Source: Undibacter mobilis
GTDB lineage: Bacteria > Pseudomonadota > Alphaproteobacteria > Rhizobiales > Xanthobacteraceae
Direction of reading: 5' to 3'
Assembly (NCBI RefSeq): GCF_003367195.1
Contig: NZ_QRGO01000001.1
Coordinates: 854,501 to 918,500 of the forward strand
DNA length: 64,000 nucleotides
Under the pieces are notes generated by a model that worked only from the letters and a program-made list of their open reading frames with translations, made no database searches and was not told the origin of the DNA. The position numbers and the translations under genes were made by a program. Positions 1 through 9,653 of the stretch are shown here, in pieces. Numbering within the stretch: the first letter of the stretch is position 1; every line of letters begins with the position of its first letter.

Positions 1-1
1 A

Positions 2-253
2 GCCGTTGTCGATGCGAGCGGCAATGAACAACTGGCCTCGGTCGGCCGGCAGATGCAACTGCCGCTAATCATGTTTCAATTGAGCGGCGCTTTGACGGTG
101 GACATTCTGGCGCAATCGAACGCCGAACATCGCGCGGTGGCCAAGGCCATCCTCGCCGGCGACGGCGCCGCGGCGGCCGAACAGATGCGCAAGCATCTGG
201 ACCGCGCCAACCGCTTTTCCGAGCAGCTGCCGCCGCAGGTTTTCAGGCAATAA
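2..253 (+). CDS. GntR-family regulator, C-terminal (FCD) end only
   Basis: Only the last 83 residues are present; the gene starts left of the window. The visible part is helical and looks like the end of an FCD ligand-binding domain: a HRAVAKAILAGDGAAA stretch followed by a MRKHL helix is the usual last-helix pattern of FadR-type GntR regulators. The DNA-binding domain is outside the window, so the regulon cannot be read. It converges on phnC with 18 bases between stop codons. An FCD-type regulator is likely, but the call rests on one domain end. Confidence 0.6.
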   Translation, partial: AVVDASGNEQLASVGRQMQLPLIMFQLSGALTVDILAQSNAEHRAVAKAILAGDGAAAAEQMRKHLDRANRFSEQLPPQVFRQ

Positions 254-271
254 AACAACCGCCGGTCGGCA

Positions 272-1096
272 TCACGCGTGCTGAATCATCGCGGCTTTCA
301 CAACGGGCGCTGCGGCGAGTGCGAAGGCCGGAACGGCCGACGGGCTCCCATTGCCGTAAATGGCCGTCAACTCTTCCTTGCCGAGACCGGCCACGGGTGC
401 ATCGAGCACAACGCAGCCGTTCTTCATCGCCACCACGCGATCGGCGAAGCGGCGGGCCAGGTCGGTCTGGTGCAGGCTGCACAGCACGGCAATGCCCTGC
501 TCATGGGCGATCGAACGCAGCAGCCCGAGGACATTCTCCGCCGCCGCGGGGTCCAGGCTGGCGACCGGCTCGTCGGCCAGAATGATCCGGCTTTGCTGCG
601 CGACGACGCGGGCAATGGCAACGCGCTGCTGCTGGCCACCGGACAGGCTGTCGGCGCGTTGATAGGCCTTGTCGAGAAGACCGACGCGATCGAGCGCCGC
701 CAAGGCCAACTGGCGATCCTCGCGGCTGAAGGCGCGCAGCACGGCGCGTAAAGTGCCGATGCTGCCGAGGCGCCCGGCCAGCACATTGTCGATCGCGGAC
801 AGCCGGCCGATCAGGTTGAATTGCTGAAAGATAAGCCCCATGACGCGGCGTTGCCGGCGCAGACGGCGGCCCTCGAGCGTGTCGACGCGCTGGCCATCGA
901 CATAGACGCAGCCGGCGTCCGGTCGCACCAGGCGGCTGACGCAGCGGAAGACGGTGGACTTGCCGGAGCCTGACGGCCCGAGCAGCGCAACGAATTCGCC
1001 CGGCCCAACCGACAGCGACACGCCGCCCACCGCGCGCATGGTGCCGAAGGATTTGGCAAGATCGTCGATACGAAGCACCTGCGGGGAAACGCTCAT
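272..1096 (-). CDS. phnC: Phosphonate-type ABC transporter, ATP-binding protein
   Basis: A 274-residue ABC ATPase that would power import by PhnE at the inner membrane. Walker A GPSGSGKST lies at residues 40-48, the signature LSGGQQQR near 155, and Walker B IILADEPVASLDP near 175. The family feature RxxMGLIFQQFNLI (Q-loop) is present. It is last in phnD-phnE-phnC; its ATG overlaps the phnE stop as TAATG, implying translational coupling. The PhnC subfamily also carries phosphite or other oxyanions, and no C-P lyase genes are in the window, so the true substrate is open. Confidence 0.88.
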   Translation of the reverse strand: MSVSPQVLRIDDLAKSFGTMRAVGGVSLSVGPGEFVALLGPSGSGKSTVFRCVSRLVRPDAGCVYVDGQRVDTLEGRRLRRQRRVMGLIFQQFNLIGRLSAIDNVLAGRLGSIGTLRAVLRAFSREDRQLALAALDRVGLLDKAYQRADSLSGGQQQRVAIARVVAQQSRIILADEPVASLDPAAAENVLGLLRSIAHEQGIAVLCSLHQTDLARRFADRVVAMKNGCVVLDAPVAGLGKEELTAIYGNGSPSAVPAFALAAAPVVKAAMIQHA

Positions 1097-1920
1097 TATA
1101 CCAGCCTCCGCCGCAGCCAGGCGCTAAGCTGGTCGATGATCGTCACCATCACCAGCACGATGGCGGTCAGCGTCAACAACCGCTGGAAGTCGAGAAGGTC
1201 GATGGCGGCCTTGATCTCAATGCCAATGCCGCCGGCGCCGACGATGCCGAGGATCGTCGAGGTGCGCACATTCGCTTCCCAGACATAAAGCGACACCGAA
1301 GCGAGATTGGGCAGCGCCGAAGGCAAGAGCGCGTAGGTGACGATACTGGTGCGGCCAGCGCCGGTCATGGCCGCCGCTTCGAGCGGCGCGAGCGGCACTG
1401 TCTCGATGGCCTCGCTGTAGAGCTTGGCGATGACGCCGATGGAATGGACGATCATGCCGAGCACGCCGGCGAATGGGCCGAGGCCGACGGCCGCGACGAA
1501 CAGAATGGCGAACACCACCGTGTCGATGCCGCGAAAGGCATTGATCAGCCAGCGCATCGGCACGCCGAACCACGGCCACGGCATGACGTTTCGCGAGATC
1601 AGGACGCTGAGCGGAAAAGCGAGGATCGTCGCGACCGTCGTCGCCACGGTCGCAATAGCGACCGTCTCCAACGCGCGCAGCGACATGACGTCGAGTTCAT
1701 TGAGCTGCGGCGGCCAGCCCCGCGCAGCCCAGGCCGCAAGGCGCGGCAGACCGGATGCGAGTTTGCCGAGATCGACTTCGCTCAACCGGACGCAAAGCAC
1801 GAAGAAGGCGATCAAGGCGATGGCGAGCACCACGCGGCCGGCGATCTTCGCAGACAGCCACACGATGGGCGGCTCGCGATAACTGCCGTCGTCCAGACGC
1901 ACCGGGGCTTGTTGCTGCAT
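1096..1920 (-). CDS. phnE: Phosphonate-type ABC transporter, permease
   Basis: A membrane permease of about 274 residues, with a first membrane segment near VVLAIALIAFFVLCV and an EAA-type loop around IETVPLAPLEAAAMTGAGR that contacts the ATPase. The frame opens at 1962, but that ATG sits inside a long hairpin (1938-1966). The internal ATG at 1920 has GAGG six bases upstream and is preferred. Operon: phnD upstream, phnC overlapping downstream. Only one PhnE is encoded, so a homodimeric channel is expected. Confidence 0.85.
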   Translation of the reverse strand: MQQQAPVRLDDGSYREPPIVWLSAKIAGRVVLAIALIAFFVLCVRLSEVDLGKLASGLPRLAAWAARGWPPQLNELDVMSLRALETVAIATVATTVATILAFPLSVLISRNVMPWPWFGVPMRWLINAFRGIDTVVFAILFVAAVGLGPFAGVLGMIVHSIGVIAKLYSEAIETVPLAPLEAAAMTGAGRTSIVTYALLPSALPNLASVSLYVWEANVRTSTILGIVGAGGIGIEIKAAIDLLDFQRLLTLTAIVLVMVTIIDQLSAWLRRRLV

Positions 1921-1937
1921 GAATGCCTCGAAATAGC

Positions 1938-1966
1938 GAAAGTGCGCCGCGACGCGGCGCACTTTC
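1938..1966 (-). other. Intercistronic hairpin between phnD and phnE
   Basis: Two perfect 14-base arms (1938-1951 and 1953-1966) surround a single central base, so a stem of about 12 pairs can form in the phnD-phnE message. It lies 17 bases after the phnD stop and just before the phnE ribosome binding site. There is no long U-run, so partial termination or mRNA protection is more likely than full termination. This would give more binding protein than permease. Confidence 0.7.
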
Positions 1967-1983
1967 CTGATCTACGGAAAAGC

Positions 1984-2859
1984 TCAGACCTGCTTCTTCA
2001 GCGCGCCGAGGTCGTAGCCCATCTGCTCGAGCATCTTGTACGGCTCGTCGGTGCCGACAACGTAGCCCGTGTAGGGATAAGGCATCTGTTTGGCGATTTC
2101 CTCGCCGGTGATCGAGGCGAAAGCGGCCTGAAGCTGCTTGGCGACATCGGCCGGCATGCCTTTGCGTACGGCGACGACTTCATTCGGCAGCGGCGCCGAT
2201 TCCCACACCACGGTGTTGGAGTCGGCCTTGATGGTGCCGTTGCGGATCATGATGTTGCGATGGGTGTCCCAGCCGGTCGCGAGATCGACCTGACCGTTGA
2301 TGGTCGCCATCTGCGCGGCCGCGGCGGACGCGCCTTCGGCATATTTGCTGAAGAAGGTCTTGGGGTCGATGCCCTTGCTCTTGAGGAAATGCGTCGGCAC
2401 CAGCCAGCCGGAGGTCGAGCCGACATCCAGCATCTGCATCGACAGGCCCTTGGCGTCGTCCGGAAATTTCGCCAGCGTCAGGCCCGGACGGCCGACGATG
2501 ATCGCCTTGTAGGTCGGCTGACCATTGACCAGCATCGTATTGATGATGCGCGCACCGCCGTTGATCTTGGCGAGCACATAGCCCCACGGACCCATCTGGG
2601 CGACGTCGATCTGCTCGTTGGCGAGGGCGGTGGCGATGCCGGCCCAGTCATTGGCCACCTGCAATTCGAGCGTGGCGCCCATCTTGTCGGTGACAGCCTT
2701 GTAGACCGGCTCCCAGACGCGGCGGGTGTCCGCCTGCGTCGGCTGTTGCGGCCCGAGGCCGACCTTGATCACGGGCTTCGTTTGAGCGCGCAGCACGGTC
2801 GGAGCGGCAAGAACGGCCGCAGTGCCTGCTGCCAGGCGGATAAAGTCACGACGATACAT
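1984..2859 (-). CDS. phnD: Phosphonate-type ABC transporter, periplasmic binding protein
   Basis: A 291-residue PhnD/SsuA-like binding protein. The N-terminus carries a twin-arginine-like export signal (RRDFIRLAAG, hydrophobic stretch, cleavage near LRAQ), suggesting Tat export. The mature part begins KPVIKVGLGPQQPTQADTRR, the usual first strand of PhnD proteins, with later ANEQIDVAQMGPWGYVLAK and GSTSGWLVP segments lining the ligand pocket. First gene of the phnD-phnE-phnC operon; a palindromic operator lies about 85 bases upstream. Ligand could be a phosphonate, phosphite or a related oxyanion. Confidence 0.86.
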   Translation of the reverse strand: MYRRDFIRLAAGTAAVLAAPTVLRAQTKPVIKVGLGPQQPTQADTRRVWEPVYKAVTDKMGATLELQVANDWAGIATALANEQIDVAQMGPWGYVLAKINGGARIINTMLVNGQPTYKAIIVGRPGLTLAKFPDDAKGLSMQMLDVGSTSGWLVPTHFLKSKGIDPKTFFSKYAEGASAAAAQMATINGQVDLATGWDTHRNIMIRNGTIKADSNTVVWESAPLPNEVVAVRKGMPADVAKQLQAAFASITGEEIAKQMPYPYTGYVVGTDEPYKMLEQMGYDLGALKKQV

Positions 2860-2918
2860 TTGAATTCTCCTCTGCCGACGACGGATGACCCGGTCTCGGT
2901 GGTGCAGAGGACGTACAA

Positions 2919-2959
2919 ATACTCAGTAACAAGCGTATGACAATTGAGGAAAACTCAGT
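2919..2959 (-). promoter_or_regulatory. Candidate RpiR operator upstream of phnD
   Basis: TTGAG (2944-2948), five bases, then CTCAG (2954-2958) form a palindrome. The surrounding 21 bases recur in inverted orientation upstream of rpiR (3873-3893) with one mismatch. A further half-site, ACTCAG, lies at 2921-2926. The site is 79-100 bases before the phnD start, where a regulator could control the transport operon. Confidence 0.6.
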
Positions 2960-3822
2960 CAACGATCCTCAGAGCCGGACTTGAGACGCTTTTCGGAAAG
3001 GATGGCGTAGGAGCGCTCGATCGCCGCCAGAGACGGCTCCCAGCGCTCCAGAGCCAGCCTTGCATACAGCGTGTCGATGACAACCAGTTGGGCCACGCGG
3101 CTGGCCATCGCTTCCATGCGGTAACGTGTTTCGACCGCGGCCGTGAACAGGGCCACCTCGCAATATTTCAGCAAAGGCGGCTTGCCGAAATTGGTAATGC
3201 AGATCGTGCGCGCACCGGCTTCCTGGGCAATGCGCGTCGCGGCCAGGGTCTCGCGTGTACGGCCCGAGTGCGAGATCGTGATCGTGGCGACATGCGACCC
3301 GGTAAAGGCAGCGCTCACCGCCTGCGAATGCGGGTCGGTCATGGCGCGCGCATCGAGCCCCAGCCGCAGGAAACGATAGGCCGCGTCCTCGGCAATAGGC
3401 GCGGCCGTACCGACGCCATAAAGCTCGATACGGCGGGCATTTTTCAGAATTGTCACGGCCTTGTCGACGACCGCGGGATCGAGCACTTTGACCGTATCGT
3501 CAATCGCTGTGCGATGACTGGCGGCAATCTTGGCGATCACGCTGACGCTGTCGTCGGCGCGCACGATATCCTCGTGCAGCAATTCGCGGCTGCTGCCGAG
3601 TTCGCGTGCGATCGCGATCTTTAGTTCGGGGAAGCCCTTGGCACCGAGTTGCTGACAAAGCCCGATCACGCTGCCTTCGCTGACTTGTGCTGTTTTTGCC
3701 AAGTCGGCAATCGACATCTCGACGACGGCTTCAGGCCGATCGAGAATGACCGTGGCGAGGCGCTTGGCCGCAGGCGGCATGTTCGGCACCGCCGACTTCA
3801 AACGCGCAATAGGCGAATTCAT
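2959..3822 (-). CDS. RpiR-family transcriptional regulator (HTH plus SIS domain)
   Basis: A 287-residue regulator. Residues about 1-80 form the RpiR helix-turn-helix (SIADLAKTAQVSEGSVIGLCQQLGAKGF), and about 125-260 a SIS sugar-phosphate-binding domain (IELYGVGTAAPIAEDAAYRF and TITISHSGRTRETLAATRIAQ). RpiR proteins usually sense phosphosugars, so a phosphorylated ligand would suit a phosphonate-type importer. It lies directly upstream of phnD on the same strand. Near-identical palindromes before phnD and before rpiR suggest control of the importer and autoregulation; that is inference. Confidence 0.85.
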   Translation of the reverse strand: MNSPIARLKSAVPNMPPAAKRLATVILDRPEAVVEMSIADLAKTAQVSEGSVIGLCQQLGAKGFPELKIAIARELGSSRELLHEDIVRADDSVSVIAKIAASHRTAIDDTVKVLDPAVVDKAVTILKNARRIELYGVGTAAPIAEDAAYRFLRLGLDARAMTDPHSQAVSAAFTGSHVATITISHSGRTRETLAATRIAQEAGARTICITNFGKPPLLKYCEVALFTAAVETRYRMEAMASRVAQLVVIDTLYARLALERWEPSLAAIERSYAILSEKRLKSGSEDR

Positions 3823-3871
3823 GATCGTGTCTCACGTGCCAGGGTCGGGTCATGATGGCCCGAGACCAAAT

Positions 3872-3893
3872 GCTGAGTATTCCTCAATTGTCA
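3872..3893 (-). promoter_or_regulatory. Candidate RpiR operator upstream of rpiR
   Basis: CTGAG (3873-3877), five bases, CTCAA (3883-3887), followed by TTGTCA. It is the inverted copy of the site before phnD, with 20 of 21 bases equal. It lies 50-70 bases upstream of the rpiR start. Confidence 0.6.
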
Positions 3894-3956
3894 CGACACA
3901 ATCACTGAGGTCAATGAGAGCCATCGACTCATCACGGGTTTTATAGGAGCCGCAAA

Positions 3957-3990
3957 AGAAAACGCCGCGCTGAAAGCGCGGCGTTTTCAT
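3957..3990 (-). terminator. Rho-independent terminator after secA
   Basis: The stem AACGCCGCGC with GCGCGGCGTT around a short loop is flanked by A-run and T-run sequence on both sides, so it can act in both directions. It starts about 20 bases after the secA stop on the minus strand. Confidence 0.85.
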
Positions 3991-4010
3991 CGCAACCGGT
4001 TACAGCCGGA

Positions 4011-6812
4011 TTACGCGTACTGACCGTGACAGTGCTTGTACTTCTTGCCGGAGCCGCACGGGCATAACTCGTTGCGGCCGACCTTGCCCCAGGTGGCCGG
4101 ATTTTTCGGATCGCGGGCCGCGGCTTCAACGACGGCGGTATTTCCCGAAGCCAGAGTCGCGGTCGCTGACAGCGACTGGGACGCCAGCTCGTCTTCGCCG
4201 GTCGTCGGATCGACGTGGTGCGCTTCCATATAGGGAAGCTGCGATTCCTCGGCCGACGGCGGCACGATTTCGACGCGCATCAGCTGCGCCGTCACCGCTT
4301 CGCGCAAACTCGCCACCATGCCCTCGAACAGCGCAAAGCCTTCCGCCTTGTACTCGTTGAGCGGATCGCGCTGCGCGTAACCACGCAGGCCGACGACCTG
4401 ACGCAGGTGCTCGAGCATGACGAGGTGCTCGCGCCACAGGTGATCGAGCGACTGCAGCAGGACCGACTTCTCGACGTAACGCATCACGTCGGGGCCCCAC
4501 TTGGCGACCTTGGCCGCCATCCACTCATCGGCGGCGCGCTTGATGCGTTCCTTGACCTCTTCGTCGGCGATGCCTTCTTCCTTGGCCCAGTCCCTGACCG
4601 GCAGATCGAGTGTGAGGACGTGATTCACGGCCTCATGCAGGCCGTCGACGTCCCACTGCTCGGGATAGGCGTTTTCAGGAATGTGCTTGCCGACCAGGTC
4701 GTCGATGACCTGATGACGCATGTCGCCAACCGTGTCCTCGACGTGTTCGTCGCGCATGAGATCGAGCCGCTGCTCGAAGATCACCTTGCGCTGGTCGTTC
4801 ATCACGTCGTCGTACTTCAACAAGTTCTTGCGGATGTCGAAGTTGCGCGCCTCGACCTTCTGCTGCGCCTTCTCCAGCGCCTTGTTGATCCACGGGTGCA
4901 CAATGGCCTCGTTCTCCTTGAGGCCGAGCTTGGTCAGCATGCCCTCGAGACGATCCGAGCCGAAGATGCGCATCAGGTCGTCTTCGAGCGACAGGAAGAA
5001 CTTGGAGTGACCCGGGTCGCCCTGACGGCCGGAACGGCCGCGCAGCTGATTGTCGATGCGGCGGCTCTCGTGGCGTTCGGTCCCGAGCACGAACAGTCCG
5101 CCGGCGGCCAGCGCCTTGTCCTTGAGCCGGCTCACCTGCTCGCGGATCTGCGCGGCCTGCGGGCTCTTGTCACGCTCGTCGCCATCGAGATCGGCGATTT
5201 CCTGGCGGATGCGCATGTCGGCATTGCCGCCGAGCTGAATATCGGTGCCGCGACCGGCCATGTTGGTGGCAATGGTCACCGCGCCCGGCACGCCCGCCTG
5301 GCTGACGATGAAGGCTTCCTGCTCGTGATAGCGGGCATTGAGGATGGCGAAGACCTTTTTCTTGGTCGCGCCGTCGTCACCGGAATAGAGCGCGGCAAAG
5401 GCATTCGGATCGGAGAAGTCGTGCGCTTCCCAACCGGCCTCGCGCAGCATGTCGGCGAGCTGCTCGGACTTCTCGATCGACGTCGTGCCGACCAGCACCG
5501 GCTGGCCGCGTTTCTTGCAGTCTTCGATCAAGGTGATGATGGCGCGGTATTTCTCGACCTGCGAGCGATAGACTTCGTCATGGTCGTCGATGCGCGCCAG
5601 CGGCTTGTTGGTCGGCACTTCGAGCACTTCAAGGCCGTAAATGTCCATGAACTCGTCGGCTTCCGTGAGCGCCGTACCGGTCATGCCGGCAAGCTTGTCG
5701 TACATTCGGAAGTAGTTCTGGAACGTGATCGAGGCCAGCGTCTGGTTCTCCGGCTGGATCGCGACGTGTTCCTTGGCTTCGAGCGCCTGATGCAGGCCTT
5801 CCGAATAACGGCGTCCCGGCATCATGCGGCCGGTGAATTCGTCGATGATGACGACTTCACCGTTGCGGACGATGTAGTCCTTGTCGCGCTGGAACAGCTT
5901 GTGGGCGCGCAGCGCCTGATTGACGTGATGCACGACGGAGACGTTCTCGACGTCGTAGAGAGACTCGCCCTTGAGCTCGCCGGCCGTGCGCAGACGCTGC
6001 TCGAGCTTTTCCATGCCGGCTTCCGTCAGCGTCACAGTGCGCTGCTTCTCGTCGACTTCGTAATCGGACTTGTCGAGCGCCGGAATGTAGCTGTCGATGG
6101 TGTTGTAGAATTCGGAACGGTCGTCGAGCGGGCCGGAGATGATGAGCGGCGTACGGGCTTCGTCAACCAGGATGGAGTCGACTTCGTCGACGATGGCGAA
6201 GACGTGGTCGCGCTGCACCATGTCCTCGGGACGATACTTCATGTTGTCGCGCAGATAGTCGAAGCCGAGCTCGTTATTGGTCGCGTAGGTGACGTCGCAT
6301 TCGTAAGCCGCCTTGCGCTCGGCATCGTCGAGGCCGTGAACGATGATGCCGGTGCTGAGGCCGAGGAAGCCGTAGACCTTGCCCATCCATTCGGCGTCGC
6401 GCTTGGCGAGATAGTCGTTCACGGTGACGACGTGGACGCCACGCCCGGCAAGCGCGTTGAGATAGACCGGCGCCGTCGCGACCAGGGTCTTGCCTTCGCC
6501 GGTTTTCATCTCGGCGATCTTGCCTTCGTGCAGGATCATGCCGCCGATCAACTGGACGTCGAAATGGCGCTGGCCGAGCACGCGCTTGGCCGCCTCGCGC
6601 ACGGTGGCAAAGGCGGGCTCCAGAATGTCGTCGAGCGTCTTGCCTTCGGCGAGCTGTTTCTTGAAGTCGGCGGTGCGGGCCTTCAGCGCTTCGTCCGACA
6701 ACGCGGCGACTTCCGGCTCCAGCGCGTTGATGGCCTTGACCCGCGGCTGATAGCTGCGGATCCGCCTTTCATTGGCTGAGCCGAACAGCTTGCGGGCAAC
6801 GGCGCCTAACAT
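4011..6812 (-). CDS. secA: Preprotein translocase ATPase SecA
   Basis: A full-length 933-residue SecA, the cytosolic motor that drives unfolded preproteins through SecYEG. Visible motifs: Walker [10 protein letters not shown] at about 102-110, the DEAD-like [20 protein letters not shown] near 210, helicase motifs GTTSIEKSE and [10 protein letters not shown], and the [13 protein letters not shown] arginine-finger block. The C-terminus has the zinc site [16 protein letters not shown] that binds SecB or ribosomes. The start is supported by AGGAG eight bases upstream. Single-gene unit with a strong terminator. Confidence 0.98.
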   Translation of the reverse strand: MLGAVARKLFGSANERRIRSYQPRVKAINALEPEVAALSDEALKARTADFKKQLAEGKTLDDILEPAFATVREAAKRVLGQRHFDVQLIGGMILHEGKIAEMKTGEGKTLVATAPVYLNALAGRGVHVVTVNDYLAKRDAEWMGKVYGFLGLSTGIIVHGLDDAERKAAYECDVTYATNNELGFDYLRDNMKYRPEDMVQRDHVFAIVDEVDSILVDEARTPLIISGPLDDRSEFYNTIDSYIPALDKSDYEVDEKQRTVTLTEAGMEKLEQRLRTAGELKGESLYDVENVSVVHHVNQALRAHKLFQRDKDYIVRNGEVVIIDEFTGRMMPGRRYSEGLHQALEAKEHVAIQPENQTLASITFQNYFRMYDKLAGMTGTALTEADEFMDIYGLEVLEVPTNKPLARIDDHDEVYRSQVEKYRAIITLIEDCKKRGQPVLVGTTSIEKSEQLADMLREAGWEAHDFSDPNAFAALYSGDDGATKKKVFAILNARYHEQEAFIVSQAGVPGAVTIATNMAGRGTDIQLGGNADMRIRQEIADLDGDERDKSPQAAQIREQVSRLKDKALAAGGLFVLGTERHESRRIDNQLRGRSGRQGDPGHSKFFLSLEDDLMRIFGSDRLEGMLTKLGLKENEAIVHPWINKALEKAQQKVEARNFDIRKNLLKYDDVMNDQRKVIFEQRLDLMRDEHVEDTVGDMRHQVIDDLVGKHIPENAYPEQWDVDGLHEAVNHVLTLDLPVRDWAKEEGIADEEVKERIKRAADEWMAAKVAKWGPDVMRYVEKSVLLQSLDHLWREHLVMLEHLRQVVGLRGYAQRDPLNEYKAEGFALFEGMVASLREAVTAQLMRVEIVPPSAEESQLPYMEAHHVDPTTGEDELASQSLSATATLASGNTAVVEAAARDPKNPATWGKVGRNELCPCGSGKKYKHCHGQYA

Positions 6813-7172
6813 CGGTGGAGCTCCTGAGTGCTGGCCGGGGCGCTTCTTAACACGCCACTACGACCGGTATTTGGGACCGGTGGGGCCGGATTTCACGTCC
6901 GGTACGCCGGGAAACAGGCTCTTTTTCGGGCAAAAACGACGTCAAAATCGGGGTTTGGACGCCACCAGCCAAGGTCAACGGAGAGATAGGAGGGGGTGGA
7001 ATCAATGTCAATTGGCGGCGAAACACGGGCTTAACGGGGGTCGCCGCAGCCGACAATGATGACGACAAGTTTAGGTTCCGATGCCCGGCCGCGCCATTGC
7101 AAAGCCATGGTTGTTGGGTGACAAGGGCGCGTTCGCCCGACAGGGGCGGCCTCTTTTCCAAGGACCCTTGAG
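6813..7172. other. Divergent intergenic region secA / parvulin gene
   Basis: 360 bases between two divergent genes, so it must hold both promoters. Frames crossing it lack any family signature. I see no strong palindrome or RNA gene here. Confidence 0.5.
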
Positions 7173-8108
7173 ATGACCATCCCGACCCTCGCCGGCGTGC
7201 CGGCCTTCGCTCCGACTGTGCCGCGCTTTGCCCGCCTGTTCGTTGGTGCGCTGGCCCTGACGCTCGCGACGACCGCGCCGCTCGCCGCTCAGGACAAGGA
7301 CCCCGTCGTGGCGACAGTCAACGGCACCGCGATCCGTCAGAGCGATCTGGCTGCCGCCGAAGAGGAAGCCGGTCAGTTGCCGCCGATGTCGGAAAACGCC
7401 AAGAAGGATTATCTCGTCCAGTTCCTGGCCGACGCCATCCTGATTACCAAGGCCGCCGAGGACAAGAAGCTCGCCGACGACGCGGCCTTCAAGCGCAAGC
7501 TGGAATTCGCCCGCCAGAAGCTCCTGATGGAGTCGCTGCTGAGCCAGGTCGCCAAGGACGCCTCCACCGACGCCGCCATGCGCGCGGTTTATGACGACGC
7601 CGTCACCAAGATTCCGGCCGAGGAAGAGGTCAAGGCCGCTCACATCCTGATCCGCGCCGCCGCCGGCGACGAGAAGGCCAGCAAGGCCGCCGAAGACAAG
7701 ATCAAGGCGGTGATCGCGCGCCTCAACAAGGGCGAGGATTTCGCCAAGGTCGCGGGCGAAGTTACCGAGGACCCGTCGGGCAAGGCCAATGGTGGCGATC
7801 TCGGCTACTTCACCAAGGAGCAGATGGTGCCGGAATTCGCCACCGTCGCCTTCTCGCTCGACAAGGGCAAGATTTCCGCGCCGGTGAAGACCCAGTTTGG
7901 CTGGCATGTCATCAAGGTTGAGGACAAGCGCACCAAGCCGAAGCCGAGCTTCGAGGACGTCAAGCCGCAGGTCGAGCAGTTCGTCGCCCGCAAGGCGCAG
8001 GCCGAGTTCGTCACCAAGCTGCGCGCCGACGCCAAGATCGAAAAGAACTACAAGGTCGAGGAGCCGAAGGCGGATGCGCCCGCGGCCCCGGCCGCACCGA
8101 AGCAATAA
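7173..8108 (+). CDS. Periplasmic parvulin-type peptidyl-prolyl isomerase
   Basis: A 311-residue foldase of the PpiC/SurA/PrsA group. A long N-terminus carries a signal peptide (LFVGALALTLATTAPLAAQ), followed by a SurA-like chaperone region (VATVNGTAIRQSDLAAAEEE). The rotamase domain spans about 153-255, with KAAHILIRA, GDLGYFTKEQMVPEFATVAF and PVKTQFGWHVIKVED. The tail is rich in lysine, proline and alanine. It should assist folding of exported proteins in the periplasm, consistent with its place opposite secA. A clear terminator follows. Confidence 0.9.
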   Translation: MTIPTLAGVPAFAPTVPRFARLFVGALALTLATTAPLAAQDKDPVVATVNGTAIRQSDLAAAEEEAGQLPPMSENAKKDYLVQFLADAILITKAAEDKKLADDAAFKRKLEFARQKLLMESLLSQVAKDASTDAAMRAVYDDAVTKIPAEEEVKAAHILIRAAAGDEKASKAAEDKIKAVIARLNKGEDFAKVAGEVTEDPSGKANGGDLGYFTKEQMVPEFATVAFSLDKGKISAPVKTQFGWHVIKVEDKRTKPKPSFEDVKPQVEQFVARKAQAEFVTKLRADAKIEKNYKVEEPKADAPAAPAAPKQ

Positions 8109-8134
8109 CGGCCGTCACCGACCGGTCTGACATC

Positions 8135-8165
8135 AATGCCCGGCGAAAGCCGGGCATTTTTGTTT
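8135..8165 (+). terminator. Rho-independent terminator after the parvulin gene
   Basis: AATGCCCGGC, a GAAA tetraloop, GCCGGGCATT, then a T-rich run. It begins 26 bases after the stop codon. Confidence 0.9.
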
Positions 8166-8228
8166 ATGACGACGCTTTACGCGGCCGCCCATTGCCGATT
8201 CTCGCGCGCCGCGATATTGCCCTCAGGC

Positions 8229-8303
8229 TGTAGCCCGCATGAAACGATGCGCAATGCGGGGGCGGCCAATCCCGGATTTCGCTTCGCGTTATCCGGGCTT
8301 CGA
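8229..8303. repeat. Intergenic double palindrome (REP-like)
   Basis: Two successive inverted repeats: CCCGCAT (8234-8240) with ATGCGGG (8254-8260), and CCCGGAT (8271-8277) with ATCCGGG (8291-8297). From memory this TAGCCCGCAT...CCCGGATT...ATCCGGGCT arrangement is a common dispersed element of Bradyrhizobium-type genomes. It ends about 20 bases before argJ. Confidence 0.7.
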
Positions 8304-8323
8304 TGCAACCACCGGATCAAACC

Positions 8324-9559
8324 ATGTCCACCACCGTCTCCCCTCTCGCCCCGACCAACGTTCCCGACATGCCGGCGATCGCCGGTGTGCGCATGGCGAC
8401 CGCCGAGGCCGGCATCCGCTACAAGAACCGCACCGATGTGCTGCTGGCGCTGTTCGATCCCGGCACCACGGTCGCCGGCGTGTTCACGACCTCGAAGTGC
8501 CCGTCGGCGCCGGTGGAATGGTGCCGCGCCAATCTCAAGTCAGGGAAAGCCCGCGCGCTGGTGGTCAATTCCGGCAACGCCAATGCCTTCACCGGCAAGA
8601 CCGGGCGGCAGGCAACGAAGCTGACGGCCGACACCGCGGCGAAAGTGATCGGCTGCAAGCCGAACGAGATCTTCCTCGCCTCGACCGGCGTGATCGGCGA
8701 GCCGCTCGACGCCACCAAATTCGCGCCGGTCATGCAGAGCCTGACCAACAGCGTCTCGGGTGCGTTCTATCATGAGGCCGCCAAGGCCATCATGACCACC
8801 GACACCTTTCCGAAAGTTGCCACCGCCACCGCGAAGATCGGCAAGACGAAAGTGACAATTTGCGGAATCGCCAAGGGCGCCGGCATGATCGCGCCGGACA
8901 TGGCGACGATGCTGTCTTTCGTCTTTACCGATGCGGCGATCTCGGCTCCGGCGCTGCAAGGCTTGCTGAAGGAAGGGGTCAGCTCGACCTTCAACGCCGT
9001 CACCATCGACGGCGACACCTCGACCTCCGACACGCTGATGATGTTCGCGACCGGTCAGGCGAAAGACTGCCCGAAGATTTCGCGCGCCGCCGACCCGAAG
9101 CTCAAGGCCTTCAAGAAAGCCCTGCATGATGTGCTTGCCGATCTCGCCGAGCAAGTAGCACGCGACGGCGAAGGCGCGCGCAAGCTCGTCGAGATCGTGG
9201 TCGAGGGTGCGGTGTCCGACAAGTCGGCGCGCAAGATCGCGATGTCGATCGCCAATTCGCCGCTCGTCAAAACCGCGATCGCCGGCGAAGACGCCAACTG
9301 GGGCCGCGTCGTGATGGCCGTCGGCAAGGCCGGTGAGCCGGCCGACCGCGACAAGCTTTCGATCTGGTTTGCCGGCGTACGCGTCGCGCACAAGGGCGCG
9401 CGCGATCCGTCTTATGACGAGGCGAAGGTCTCGGCCGAGATGAAGAAGCCGGAGATTTTCCTTAAAGTGGCGCTCGGCATGGGCAAGGGCCGCGACCGCG
9501 TGCTGACTTGCGATCTCACCAAGGAATACGTCGCCATCAACGGCGACTACCGCTCTTAA
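8324..9559 (+). CDS. argJ: Glutamate N-acetyltransferase / ornithine acetyltransferase
   Basis: 411 residues. ArgJ moves the acetyl group from N-acetylornithine to glutamate in the cyclic arginine pathway, and bifunctional versions also use acetyl-CoA. The self-cleavage site is visible in [14 protein letters not shown]: Thr195 would become the N-terminal nucleophile of the beta chain. Other family blocks are [11 protein letters not shown] and [16 protein letters not shown]. The frame opens at 8303, but ATG 8324 gives the usual MSxxVSPLAP N-terminus. Whether it is mono- or bifunctional cannot be told from sequence. Confidence 0.95.
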   Translation: MSTTVSPLAPTNVPDMPAIAGVRMATAEAGIRYKNRTDVLLALFDPGTTVAGVFTTSKCPSAPVEWCRANLKSGKARALVVNSGNANAFTGKTGRQATKLTADTAAKVIGCKPNEIFLASTGVIGEPLDATKFAPVMQSLTNSVSGAFYHEAAKAIMTTDTFPKVATATAKIGKTKVTICGIAKGAGMIAPDMATMLSFVFTDAAISAPALQGLLKEGVSSTFNAVTIDGDTSTSDTLMMFATGQAKDCPKISRAADPKLKAFKKALHDVLADLAEQVARDGEGARKLVEIVVEGAVSDKSARKIAMSIANSPLVKTAIAGEDANWGRVVMAVGKAGEPADRDKLSIWFAGVRVAHKGARDPSYDEAKVSAEMKKPEIFLKVALGMGKGRDRVLTCDLTKEYVAINGDYRS

Positions 9560-9653
9560 CGATTCCGTAATCATGCCGGAAAGCCATCCGGCGCCGGACG
9601 GCCCGTTGAGCGGAACTTAACCGCCGTTCCCCTAGCGTCCTGGACAAGAGGCC

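Noticed and set aside
1444..2940. 498-codon plus-strand frame over phnE and phnD
   Set aside because: Antisense shadow of phnE and phnD, whose family motifs are clear; composition is Arg/His/Asp-rich.
4215..6779. 854-codon open frame on the plus strand
   Set aside because: It is the exact antisense of secA; the translation is rich in H, D, V and L with no domain. Long antisense frames are expected in GC-rich genes.
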